From Desulfurobacteriaceae bacterium (GTDB lineage Bacteria; Aquificota; Aquificia; Desulfurobacteriales; Desulfurobacteriaceae): 32,874 bases of DNA. A program made the position numbers and the translations under genes. The DNA lies in contig JALSNF010000042.1 of the NCBI GenBank assembly GCA_026987115.1, positions 1 to 32,874 on the forward strand. Direction: 5' to 3'. The notes below the pieces were generated by a model. It ran no database searches. It saw only the letters and a list, made by a program, of their open reading frames with translations, and was not told the DNA's origin. This document shows, one piece after another, positions 24,736 through 32,874 of this stretch; the stretch's first letter is position 1; each line of letters opens with the position of its first letter.

Positions 24736-27700
24736 ATGATAAGAAAACTCAAGCTAAAGGGCTTTAAGTCCTTTGCAGACGAAACAGAGATAAGTTTCTC
24801 AGAGGGCATCAACTGTATAGTAGGACCAAACGGGTGCGGTAAGAGCAACATAGTAGACGCCTTAAAGTGGGTAGTAGGAACAACCTCTGCAAAAGGAATG
24901 AGGGCAGACACGATAAAGGACGTGATATTTAAAGGCTCAGAGGGGAGAAGGGCTGCAAGGAGTGCAGAGGTAAGTCTCCTTATTGAGGGACAGGAGCTCT
25001 TTAGCGCAAAGAGCTCACTAACAGAGGTAAAGAGAAGAATAAACTCCAAGGGAGAAAGCGAGTTTTTCATAAACGGAAGGAAGGTAAGGTTAAAGGAGAT
25101 TCAAGAGCTCTTTACCAACTTGGGGCTTGGCCACAAAGACTACGCCTTCTTTGAGCAGGGACAGATTGACAGGGTTTTAAGGTTAAAACCTACGGAAAGG
25201 AGAGCTCTTATAGAGGAGGCCGCAGGGATAACTCCCTTTAAGGAAAAGAGGGAAGCTACCCTCAAAGAGCTTGAAGAGGCAGAGAAGAACCTTGAAAGCG
25301 TTAGGGGAGTAATTGACGAAGTTGCAAAGAACCTAAGGAGCTTAAAGAGCCAAGCAGAAAGGGCAAAAAAGTTTAAAGAGCTCCGCCAAAAAGAAAGAGA
25401 GCTTGAACTTTCACTTTTAGGTTTTCAGCTAAAGAGGTTAAGGGAAAGAAAAGCAACCTTAGAGGGGAAACTGAAGGTCCTAAGGGAAGATAGGAGCTCC
25501 CTCTTAAAAGAAGTAGCAGAAATTGAAAACTCCCTTGAAAGGGAAAGGGAAGAAATTGAAAAACTTACGAAAGAGATAGAGGAGCTCTCAAAAGAGCTTT
25601 ACGAAATTGAAAAAGGAAAGAGGGAAGCATCGGTAAAAAGGGACTTCCTTGAAAAGGAGATAGAGAGGCTAAACAAAGAAATTTCAAACCTTTCAGAACT
25701 AAAAGAAGAGAAACTGAAAAGGCTTGAAAGCCTTAAGAGGGAAGTTGAAAAGCTAAAAGAGGAGGAAAAACAACTCTTAAAGGAGCTTGGAGAAACGGAA
25801 AAAAGGGAAAAGGAGCTAAAAGAAGAGATAGGGAGGCTTGAAAGAGAGAGAAGGAAGTTAGAGGAAGAGAAACTGAAAAAGAGCAGGAAAATTTCCTCCA
25901 TTGAAGTTCAGATTAACAAAATACAAATGGACACGGCAAGGGAAGAAGAAAGGGGTAAGTCCCAAAAAGCTTTAATAGAGAGAATACCAAAAGAGCTTAA
26001 CAACATAAAGAGGGAAAAGGAATACTACAGCTCCCAGATAGAGAGGGTAAAGGAAGAGCTCTTAAAGAAAGAAAACAGGTTAAAGGAGCTCCAAGAGGAG
26101 CTTTCCCAAAAGAGGAGGGAGAAAGAAGAAATTAAAGAAAAAATTGAATCTATAGAGACAGAAGTTGCCCTAAAGAGAGAAGAGCTCTTTAAACTGAAAG
26201 GAAAGGTAGAGAGCATAAAGAGGGTAATTTCCCAGCTAAAGGTAGGGAAACTTGAAGAGAAGATAATTGAAAGCGGTAAAAAGGGAAAGGTAAAAGGCTA
26301 CATAGCTCCTTTAATTTCCTTAATAGAGGTTGAAGAAGGATACGAGAGAATCGTAGAAAGCTTCCTCTCCCAGTTTGGAGCCGGAATAGTGGTTGAGGAC
26401 TTTGAAAGCGTCCTCTGGATAGGGGAGAGGATAAAGGGAAACGGCAGGGTTTACCTCTTCTCAGCCCAAGTAAAGCCCTTAGAAACCCCAGAAATAGAAG
26501 GAGCAGTAAGGTTGATAGACAAGGTAAAGGCTAAAGAGCCCAAAATAGAAAACCTCCTTAAAACGCTCCTTTACAAAGTTTACTACGCAGAAAACCCCGT
26601 TAAGTTGGCAAAAGAGTTTCCAGACTCCCTCTTCGTTGACGAAAACCTTAACGCCCTTTCGGGGAGGTATTCTTTTGTAGGGAAGTTTAAGGGAAGCGGC
26701 ATCCTTGAGCTTGAAAAGGAGCTAAAAGAGGTGGAAAAGGAGCTCCTTAAAGCTCAAGAAAAAGTAAAGGAGCTTGAAAGGGAGAAGGCCCCTGTTTTAG
26801 AAGAACTTAGAGAGGTTGAAGAGGAAGAGGAAAACCTGAGAGACGAGATAGACAAGGTTAAAGAGGAAATTTACAGGCTAAAGTCAAAACTCAGGGAAAG
26901 CGAGGAGAAACTAAAAGAGGTTAAGGAAAGAGAAAGGGAGTTAATAGAAAAGGAAAAGAGAGCAAGGGAAAGCCTTGATTCCCTCTCAAGGAGGCTTTCC
27001 CTCTTTGAGGAAAAGATAAAGGAGCTCCGGGAGAAGAAAAAGGAGCTTTTAAAGGGAAAAGAGGAGGTTGAGAAAAAGGAAAAGGAGCTCTTAAAGGAAA
27101 TTGAAAAGGTAAAGGAGGAAGCGTCTAAAGTCTCCTCAAAGAAGGGAATTTTAATTGAAAGGCTAAACGGCTTAAGGGAGAAAGTAAGGGCAAAAGAGGG
27201 AGCTTTAAAGAGCGTTCAAAAAGAGGTTAACCAGATTGAAGAGAGGATAGAAAGGGAAAAGAAAGACCTTGAAAAGGCAAAGTCTGCCCTTGAGAGCTCC
27301 CTAAAACTCCTGTGGGGAGTTGACGAGACCATAGAAGAGATAAGGGAAGAGCTCAAAGAAAAGGAGGAAAGGAGAGGGGAACTTCTTAAGATAATAAGGG
27401 GAAAAGAAGAAGCCTTGAGACAGAGAAAGGGAGACCTTAGCAAAGTTTCCTCAGAACTAAAGGAAGCCGAAGTTGAACTTGCAAAACTTACGGTAAAAGA
27501 AGAAGAGCTGATAAAGCGAGTCCTTGAGCTTGACTCATCTTTATCTGAAGCCCTTGAACTCTCAGAAAGGGTAAAGGAAGAGGAGGAGACAAAGAGAGAA
27601 CTTATTAACCTGAAAGAGAAAATAGACAGAATAGGAAGCGTAAACCTATTAGCAATTGAAGAGTACGAAAAGGTAAAAGAGAGGTACGGCTTCATCCTTG

Positions 27701-28230
27701 AACAGGAAAAGGACCTACTAAACTCAATAAAAGACCTAAAAGAGGCAATAAAGAAGCTTGAAGAGGAGATAGAAAAGAGGTTTTTAGAAACCTTTAACGC
27801 CGTAAGTAGGCACTTTAGGAACACGGTAAAAAGGGTATTTGAAGGAGGAAGGGGAAAGCTCTACCTAACCGATAAGGACATCTCAAAGGCCGGGTTAGAG
27901 ATAGAGGTAAAACCTCCCGGTAAAAAACACTCAAACATAAACTTACTCTCTGGGGGAGAGAGGACTTTAGCAGCAATAGCGTTTTTATACGCCCTTTACA
28001 AAGTAAGGCCTGCTCCCTTTTTAGTCCTTGACGAAGTTGACGCAGCCCTTGACGACGCCAACACCTTAAGGTTTACAGAACTACTAAAACAGATGGGAGA
28101 GGAGACCCAAGTAATCATAATAACCCACAATAAACTTACGATGGAAGCCGCAGATGTTATCTACGGAATCACGATGGAAGTTCCGGGAGTTTCAAAGGTG
28201 ATAGGAGTTTCATTTGAGAGTTTAGTATAA
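24736..28230 (+). CDS. smc: Chromosome segregation protein SMC
   Basis: SMC, of 1164 residues, is the ATPase arm of the condensin that compacts and segregates the chromosome. The N-terminal head has Walker A GPNGCGKSN (30-38). Two long coiled coils rich in Lys and Glu flank a hinge (about 510-660) containing KVKGYIAPLISLIEVEEGYE and FGAGIVVED. The C-terminal head has the signature LLSGGERTLAAIAFLYAL and Walker B FLVLDEVDAALDDAN. I chose the ATG at 24736 (MIRKLKLKGFKSF) because it has a GAGGGA ribosome binding site and the family start. A TTG-type reading 14 codons upstream would run through the A/T tract. ScpA and ScpB are not adjacent. A terminator follows. Confidence 0.97.
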   Translation: MIRKLKLKGFKSFADETEISFSEGINCIVGPNGCGKSNIVDALKWVVGTTSAKGMRADTIKDVIFKGSEGRRAARSAEVSLLIEGQELFSAKSSLTEVKRRINSKGESEFFINGRKVRLKEIQELFTNLGLGHKDYAFFEQGQIDRVLRLKPTERRALIEEAAGITPFKEKREATLKELEEAEKNLESVRGVIDEVAKNLRSLKSQAERAKKFKELRQKERELELSLLGFQLKRLRERKATLEGKLKVLREDRSSLLKEVAEIENSLEREREEIEKLTKEIEELSKELYEIEKGKREASVKRDFLEKEIERLNKEISNLSELKEEKLKRLESLKREVEKLKEEEKQLLKELGETEKREKELKEEIGRLERERRKLEEEKLKKSRKISSIEVQINKIQMDTAREEERGKSQKALIERIPKELNNIKREKEYYSSQIERVKEELLKKENRLKELQEELSQKRREKEEIKEKIESIETEVALKREELFKLKGKVESIKRVISQLKVGKLEEKIIESGKKGKVKGYIAPLISLIEVEEGYERIVESFLSQFGAGIVVEDFESVLWIGERIKGNGRVYLFSAQVKPLETPEIEGAVRLIDKVKAKEPKIENLLKTLLYKVYYAENPVKLAKEFPDSLFVDENLNALSGRYSFVGKFKGSGILELEKELKEVEKELLKAQEKVKELEREKAPVLEELREVEEEEENLRDEIDKVKEEIYRLKSKLRESEEKLKEVKERERELIEKEKRARESLDSLSRRLSLFEEKIKELREKKKELLKGKEEVEKKEKELLKEIEKVKEEASKVSSKKGILIERLNGLREKVRAKEGALKSVQKEVNQIEERIEREKKDLEKAKSALESSLKLLWGVDETIEEIREELKEKEERRGELLKIIRGKEEALRQRKGDLSKVSSELKEAEVELAKLTVKEEELIKRVLELDSSLSEALELSERVKEEEETKRELINLKEKIDRIGSVNLLAIEEYEKVKERYGFILEQEKDLLNSIKDLKEAIKKLEEEIEKRFLETFNAVSRHFRNTVKRVFEGGRGKLYLTDKDISKAGLEIEVKPPGKKHSNINLLSGGERTLAAIAFLYALYKVRPAPFLVLDEVDAALDDANTLRFTELLKQMGEETQVIIITHNKLTMEAADVIYGITMEVPGVSKVIGVSFESLV

Positions 28231-28254
28231 AAAAGGAGGCCGAAGCCTCCTTTT
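28231..28254. terminator. Bidirectional terminator between smc and the ferredoxin genes
   Basis: AAAAGGAGGC (28231-28240) and GCCTCCTTTT (28245-28254) are perfect inverted repeats with a CGAA tetraloop. The Ts after the stem terminate smc transcription. The As before it become Us on the minus strand and serve the rpsB-to-ferredoxin transcript, whose last stop codon is 11 bases away. Confidence 0.85.
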
Positions 28255-28264
28255 AGCGTCAAGG

Positions 28265-28441
28265 TTATTCGGCAGAGATAGCCTCAGTGGGGCAGACCTC
28301 AACGCAGGCTCCACAGTCAATACACTCGTCAGGGTTAATGTAGTACTTTCCGTCGTCTGTGGGGCTTATGCAGTTTGTTGGGCATACTTCGGCGCAAGCG
28401 CCGCATCCGATGCAGAGTTCAGGGTCAATCTTGTGTGCCAT
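28265..28441 (-). CDS. 2[4Fe-4S] ferredoxin, copy 2
   Basis: This 58-residue clostridial-type ferredoxin is a low-potential electron carrier in the cytoplasm. Both cluster motifs are intact: [12 protein letters not shown] (C10, C13, C16, C20) and [12 protein letters not shown] (C40, C43, C46, C50). One further cysteine, C24, lies between them. The ATG at 28441 has an AGGAGG ribosome binding site. It differs from the neighbouring copy at only three residues (E18 for S, Y34 for H, E58 for Q), so the two are a recent or homogenised tandem duplicate. It is the last gene of the rpsB-side minus-strand run. Confidence 0.95.
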   Translation of the reverse strand: MAHKIDPELCIGCGACAEVCPTNCISPTDDGKYYINPDECIDCGACVEVCPTEAISAE

Positions 28442-28469
28442 TTCTTACCTCCTTTAATCTTAAGTTAAG

Positions 28470-28646
28470 CTACTGGGCAGAGATAGCCTCAGTGGGGCAG
28501 ACCTCAACGCAGGCTCCACAGTCAATACACTCGTCAGGGTTAATGTGGTACTTTCCGTCGTCTGTGGGGCTTATGCAGTTTGTTGGACACACTGAAGCAC
28601 AAGCACCGCATCCAATGCAGAGTTCAGGGTCAATCTTGTGTGCCAT
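28470..28646 (-). CDS. 2[4Fe-4S] ferredoxin, copy 1
   Basis: This 58-residue ferredoxin is nearly identical to the next gene. Cluster motifs are [12 protein letters not shown] (C10-C20) and [12 protein letters not shown] (C40-C50). The sequence between them, [19 protein letters not shown], is slightly longer than in the smallest clostridial ferredoxins. The ATG at 28646 has an AGGAGGTAAGAA ribosome binding site that is repeated upstream of copy 2. It starts 12 bases after the frr stop, so it may share the rpsB-tsf-pyrH-frr transcript. The redox partners (for example a 2-oxoacid oxidoreductase or hydrogenase) are not in the window. Confidence 0.95.
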   Translation of the reverse strand: MAHKIDPELCIGCGACASVCPTNCISPTDDGKYHINPDECIDCGACVEVCPTEAISAQ

Positions 28647-28658
28647 TTCTTACCTCCG

Positions 28659-29956
<1,298 letters not shown>

Positions 29957-29984
29957 TCAAAGGGATATTATACGAAAGGGGAGA

Positions 29985-30004
29985 GCTCCCGCCCTTGCGG
30001 GAGC
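29985..30004 (-). promoter_or_regulatory. Hairpin in the tsf-pyrH gap
   Basis: GCTCCCGC (29985-29992) and GCGGGAGC (29997-30004) form a perfect 8-bp stem with a 4-base loop, just after the tsf stop. On the minus-strand transcript the tail is TCTCCCCTTTCG, only moderately U-rich, so it is at best a partial terminator. A TATAAT (29972-29967) lies downstream before pyrH, but no -35 box fits. Confidence 0.55.
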
Positions 30005-30012
30005 AAAGGACG

Positions 30013-30609
30013 CTACTTCCCCACCTCAAACCTTGCAAATCTCTTAACTTTAATGTTCTCTCCAAGCTTTGTTATGTAGTCTGTTAGGAGGTCCTTTATA
30101 GTCTTGCTGTCGTCTTTAATCCAAGGCTGGTCTAAAAGGCACTTCTCAGAGAAGAACTTGTTTAACCTCCCTTCAACTATCCTTTCTACTATGTTTTCAG
30201 GCTTACCTTCCTTAAGGGCCTGCTCCCTTAAAATCTCTTTCTCCTTCTCCACTACTTCTTGAGGGACTTCTTCCCTGCTCACGTACTCAGGAGCCATTGC
30301 GGCAACCTGAAGGGCTATCTCGTGGCCCAGCTCTTTAAAGGTCTCGTTCCTTGCAACAAAGTCCGTCTCACAGCTAAGCTCAACTAAAGCTCCTACCTTT
30401 CCTCCGGCGTGAATGTAGGCAAAAACCGCTCCTTCAGCAGTTGCCCTCTCTGCCTTCTTGGCAGCCTTAGCCGCTCCTTTTTTCCTAAGTATCTCCTCGG
30501 CCTTGGCCATGTCTCCGTTGGCTTCAACTAAAGCCTTCTTACACTCAACGATTCCGGCACCTGTTTTCTCTCTTAACTCCTTTATCATCTGAGTAGTTAT
30601 CTCGGCCAT
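30013..30609 (-). CDS. tsf: Elongation factor Ts
   Basis: EF-Ts, of 198 residues, is the nucleotide exchange factor for EF-Tu. The N-terminal UBA-like module has MIKELREKTGAGIVECKKALVEANGDMAKAEEILRKKG, followed by a core with VGALVELSCETDFVARNE, which holds the Asp-Phe that inserts into EF-Tu. The protein is much shorter than the 283-residue E. coli factor; compact forms of about 196 residues are known in thermophiles such as Thermus. The ATG at 30609 has an AAAGGAGGAAG ribosome binding site, 11 bases after rpsB. Confidence 0.96.
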   Translation of the reverse strand: MAEITTQMIKELREKTGAGIVECKKALVEANGDMAKAEEILRKKGAAKAAKKAERATAEGAVFAYIHAGGKVGALVELSCETDFVARNETFKELGHEIALQVAAMAPEYVSREEVPQEVVEKEKEILREQALKEGKPENIVERIVEGRLNKFFSEKCLLDQPWIKDDSKTIKDLLTDYITKLGENIKVKRFARFEVGK

Positions 30610-30620
30610 CTCTTCCTCCT

Positions 30621-31466
30621 TTACTCTTCTGGAATAAAGTCAACTTCCTCTTCCCCTTCTGCAAGCTTAAGGGCCTCTTTTCTCATCTTCCCTTCAAGAA
30701 CGGCGTCGGCAATCCTTGAAGTTAAGAGTTTAATGGCCCTAATTGCGTCGTCGTTTGCAGGTATAGGGTAGTCAATAAGGTCTGGGTCGGCGTTTGTGTC
30801 AACGAGGGCAACTATTGGAATACCTGCCTTCCTTGCTTCCCTTACGGCGTTCTCTTCTCTAACAACGTCAACTATAAAGAGGGCATCTGGCAAGCGGTTC
30901 ATGTTCTCAATACCGCCAATGTACTTCTCAAGCTTTTCTTTCTTCCTCCTTAACTTCATCGCCTCTTTCTTTGGAAGCTGGTCTAAAACGCCCTCTTCCT
31001 CCATTTTCTTGAGCATCTTAAGCTTAAAGACAGACTTCCTTATGGTCTGGAAGTTGGTAAGGGTTCCTCCGAGCCACCTTTTGTTAACGTAGAACATGCC
31101 GCAGCGTTCGGCTTCTTCTTTTATTATGTCTTGTCCCTGCTTTTTGGTGCACACAAAGAGAACCGTTCCGCCGTTTGCAACGAGGTCTGCAATGTAGTCA
31201 TAGGCCTTTTCAAAGTACTTTAGGGTCTGCTGAAGGTCAATAATGTGAATGCCGTTTCTCTCTGTGAAGATGAATTTCTTCATCTTGGGGTTCCACCGCT
31301 CTTTCTGGTGGCCAAAGTGAACTCCGGCTTCAAGGAGCTCCTTCATAGTGATTCTCTGTCCTGGAGGCCTTGGCTTAAAGCCTTCCTCCTTTACTCCTTC
31401 CTGCTCCTGTTCCTGTTCCTGCAGTTGCTCTTTTACTTCTTCTTCCTTCCTTAACTCTTCGCTCAT
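30621..31466 (-). CDS. rpsB: 30S ribosomal protein S2 with an N-terminal Glu/Gln extension
   Basis: S2, of 281 residues, binds the 30S subunit near S1 and the mRNA exit. The core begins [29 protein letters not shown] (about 39-67) and includes [31 protein letters not shown] and [28 protein letters not shown]. Before the usual start there are about 40 extra residues, mostly Glu, Gln and Lys, with an EQEQEQE run. The ATG at 31466 has a strong AAAAGGAGGACAGG ribosome binding site, while the internal Met41 has none, so the extension is probably real. It heads the rpsB-tsf-pyrH-frr operon. Confidence 0.95.
   Translation of the reverse strand: MSEELRKEEEVKEQLQEQEQEQEGVKEEGFKPRPPGQRITMKELLEAGVHFGHQKERWNPKMKKFIFTERNGIHIIDLQQTLKYFEKAYDYIADLVANGGTVLFVCTKKQGQDIIKEEAERCGMFYVNKRWLGGTLTNFQTIRKSVFKLKMLKKMEEEGVLDQLPKKEAMKLRRKKEKLEKYIGGIENMNRLPDALFIVDVVREENAVREARKAGIPIVALVDTNADPDLIDYPIPANDDAIRAIKLLTSRIADAVLEGKMRKEALKLAEGEEEVDFIPEE
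31397..31425 (-). repeat. CAGGAA-type microsatellite in rpsB 5' region
   Basis: The region coding for the EQEQEQE run contains tandem hexamers of the type CAGGAA/CAGGAG, about four units. Such repeats can change length by slippage, so the S2 extension may vary between strains. Confidence 0.6.
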
Positions 31467-31494
31467 CCTGTCCTCCTTTTAGGGTTTTTCCTCC

Positions 31495-31549
31495 CCGGCC
31501 TTCCTCCCCAAGGAGAACCAAAACGGCACCCCTCCTTGAGTCTGGCCAG
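31495..31549 (-). promoter_or_regulatory. Structured 5' leader of rpsB
   Basis: In the 119-base gap upstream of rpsB the minus-strand RNA can form an outer 6-bp helix (CUGGCC at 31549-31544 with GGCCGG at 31500-31495, one G-U) and an inner perfect 7-bp helix (CAAGGAG at 31538-31532 with CUCCUUG at 31515-31509). Autoregulatory leaders are known for S2 in other bacteria. I cannot match a specific family by eye. No clear promoter is seen here, though TATATT occurs near 31570. Confidence 0.5.
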
Positions 31550-31585
31550 GTGAGTTTTCAAGGGGGAAATATATCAAAATTTACC

Positions 31586-32437
31586 TTAAGAGGTAGGTTT
31601 TAAAATCCCAAATTCAAGGGAGAAAGGGCCTTTATATTTAATCTTACTGCCCGGAGGCAAAAGGAAGTAAGCGTTTTCAACGGTGGGAGTGCCACTTCTA
31701 AAGTTCAACTTCGCATAAAGGCGGGGAGCTCCTAAAGATATCTTATCTTTGATAGCACCTTTAAACTCAACAAAACAGCGAATTGGCTCTTTTGTATTTT
31801 TAATTTTAACCTCCTCTCCTTCTAAACTTAGGTTAAACTCCCCCAGCTCTTTCTCTTCCTCCTTTAGTTCTTCAATGTTAAAGGTAAATCTACCGTATCC
31901 GTACTTTACATCTCCACCTATAAAGACTTCCTCAAAGCTTTCTAATTCCTTTTTAATACTCTCTTCCAATCTAACAAGACCAACCCACTTAAATTTAGGA
32001 ACTATGTATTCAAACTCGTATAAGTTTTTATCTTTAGCCTTCCTGAGTATCGGCTCTACGGCAGTTTTAAAGTCGGCTTTTATATACTCATACCTAAATT
32101 CGTCTTCATCGTAATCTCCTAAGTAAAAATTACCGTTATTAAAGTGCGGAAATAAAATTTTTTCTCCTTCCCCATTTTTTTCTTTTCCTTTTCTATTTTT
32201 TTCTTCTTTACTTTCTAAAACCGGATAAAAGTTAGTTATCACCTGAAACTTATTTAAAACTTCTTCAGCGTTTGTAGTACTATTAATTTTGCTTACTAAG
32301 TATAAATGGGTAAAAGCTCCCGCAACCGTCCACCCAGGTATAAAAACCTCAGTCTCGCTCAAAACTCCCCAAATCCTCTTCCCAACATGAACAGGGGTAA
32401 TCTGATTTAAAACAACTTTATACCACTTCATTTTCAC
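31586..32437 (-). CDS. RAMP-superfamily Cas protein of a type III system (Cas5/Csx10- or Cmr-like)
   Basis: This 283-residue protein looks like a RAMP (repeat-associated mysterious protein), the RNA-recognition-fold family of type III effector complexes. The N-terminal stretch ITPVHVGKRIWGVLSETE followed by FIPGWTVAGAFTHLYL is a typical RAMP beta-strand and IPG-type entry. The glycine-rich loop GGDVKYGYGRFTF lies at about residues 194-206. A Lys/Glu/Asn-rich segment (about 76-92) looks disordered. The start is GTG at 32437, directly after the upstream stop, with GGAG five bases before it; an ATG two codons later is the alternative. I cannot fix the subtype. It is AT-richer than nearby housekeeping genes. 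Confidence 0.65.
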   Translation of the reverse strand: MKMKWYKVVLNQITPVHVGKRIWGVLSETEVFIPGWTVAGAFTHLYLVSKINSTTNAEEVLNKFQVITNFYPVLESKEEKNRKGKEKNGEGEKILFPHFNNGNFYLGDYDEDEFRYEYIKADFKTAVEPILRKAKDKNLYEFEYIVPKFKWVGLVRLEESIKKELESFEEVFIGGDVKYGYGRFTFNIEELKEEEKELGEFNLSLEGEEVKIKNTKEPIRCFVEFKGAIKDKISLGAPRLYAKLNFRSGTPTVENAYFLLPPGSKIKYKGPFSLEFGILKPTS

Positions 32438-32800
32438 CTAATCTCCACTCTGAGCTTTAGCGTGATATCTGGCATAAATAAGCGTCTTCTCTAAAAGCTG
32501 CTTTAGGAATAGGAGCTTGTGAATGTCTCGGGAAATATTTTGGAAATAGTTTTCCCTGTTTGAAGGATTGTAAGTTTCAATTATATTGAAGATGTCTTTT
32601 AAATCATCTAAAAATAAATTTTCAGCCTCTTTAGACTTTTGAGAAAGTATGTAAACATAATATGCATAAACTCCATTGCTTGACAAAACCCCCAAAGCTT
32701 TATCTATTAGATTTTTCAATTTACTTTTATCTGAAGATCGGTTTATTCCATCAACTATCTCATATGCTTTCCTAATTGTTAAGGCTTCTATATTATTCAT
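32438..32800 (-). CDS. Cmr5/Cas11-like small subunit of a type III CRISPR complex
   Basis: This 120-residue protein is predicted all-helical with no membrane segment. The region ALGVLSSNGVYAYYVYILSQK (about 35-55) resembles the NGL-type helix of Cmr5, and the C-terminal LEKTLIYARYHAKA resembles the terminal helix of Cmr5. In type III complexes such small subunits (Cas11) line the filament between the RAMP backbone and Cas10. Placement between two RAMP genes supports this. The ATG at 32800 overlaps the upstream stop (ATGA) and has a TAAGGAGG ribosome binding site. Similarity is weak, so the family call is moderate. Confidence 0.6.
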   Translation of the reverse strand: MNNIEALTIRKAYEIVDGINRSSDKSKLKNLIDKALGVLSSNGVYAYYVYILSQKSKEAENLFLDDLKDIFNIIETYNPSNRENYFQNISRDIHKLLFLKQLLEKTLIYARYHAKAQSGD

Positions 32801-32874
32801 TCTTTCCTTTCCTCCTTATAAGAAATTAAATTTACTTTTAACCTTCCAAATCCTCGCGTGGTCATACCTCCAAT
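32797..32874 (-). CDS. RAMP-superfamily Cas protein, C-terminal fragment (5' part beyond window)
   Basis: The minus strand is open from the window edge to a TGA at 32799-32797, giving 25 residues: IGGMTTRGFGRLKVNLIS followed by a short charged tail. GG-x-TRGFGR is the glycine-rich loop found near the C-terminus of many Cas7-type RAMP proteins such as Cmr and Csm subunits. The stop overlaps the start of the small-subunit gene as ATGA, so both belong to one operon. Too little is visible to name the subunit. Confidence 0.65.
   Translation of the reverse strand: MGGMTTRGFGRLKVNLISYKEERKE

Noticed and set aside
27216-27824. Minus-strand open frame of 202 codons inside smc
   Set aside because: Serine- and phenylalanine-rich low-complexity product, the expected antisense of Glu/Lys-rich coiled coil; no ribosome binding site or domain.
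31550-31600. Promoter for rpsB around TATATT near 31570
   Set aside because: No -35 box at 16-18 bases; kept only as a remark in the leader entry.
31467-32874. CRISPR array near the Cas genes
   Set aside because: No repeated unit of 25-40 bases with regular spacing is visible.

Overview
The window reads as a chromosomal stretch from a thermophilic, probably anaerobic bacterium of the Aquificota, with the Desulfurobacteriaceae my best guess. The reasons are lysine- and glutamate-rich proteins, a NusG with an extra inserted domain, long RNA polymerase subunits, twin 2[4Fe-4S] ferredoxins and a type III Cas module. The taxon is an inference; no 16S gene is present. Coding density is very high, no gap exceeds about 170 bases, and many genes overlap by 1-8 bases or abut. 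TTG starts with good ribosome binding sites are common.

Layout. (1) 1-12710, plus strand: the classic translation/transcription cluster tuf (3' end), rpmG, tRNA-Trp, secE, nusG, rplK, rplA, L10 leader, rplJ, rplL, rpoB, rpoC. Internal promoters lie before rplJ and rpoB, hairpins lie before rpoB and between rpoB and rpoC, and a strong terminator follows rpoC. (2) 12716-14796, minus: a cREC-like gene, gatC and gatA, tightly coupled. (3) 14823-15454, plus: a ThiS/MoaD-like protein and ruvX. (4) 15438-19104, minus: thrC-hisZ, then purA with its own promoter. (5) 19184-23712, plus: dapA, a protoglobin-PsiE membrane fusion, dapB, hisA and a T4 Rnl1-type RNA ligase, all coupled. (6) 23696-24670, minus: a nucleotide-sugar epimerase, divergent from smc (24736-28230, plus). 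(7) 28265-31466, minus: rpsB, tsf, pyrH, frr and two near-identical ferredoxins. (8) 31586-32874, minus: the tail of a type III CRISPR-Cas effector operon (a RAMP C-terminus cut by the window edge, a Cmr5/Cas11-like small subunit, a RAMP protein). It is AT-richer than its surroundings and runs toward rpsB. No CRISPR array is visible.

The most unusual points are these. RpoB carries a four-cysteine segment that matches the N-terminal zinc ribbon of RpoC in the same window, with identical spacing. NusG has a four-cysteine insertion. A haem-sensor-like membrane protein sits inside the lysine-pathway operon. Two possible RNA-repair genes (cREC and Rnl1) are each coupled to housekeeping genes. The hexamer GAGCTC occurs roughly ten times more often than chance in both strand blocks.
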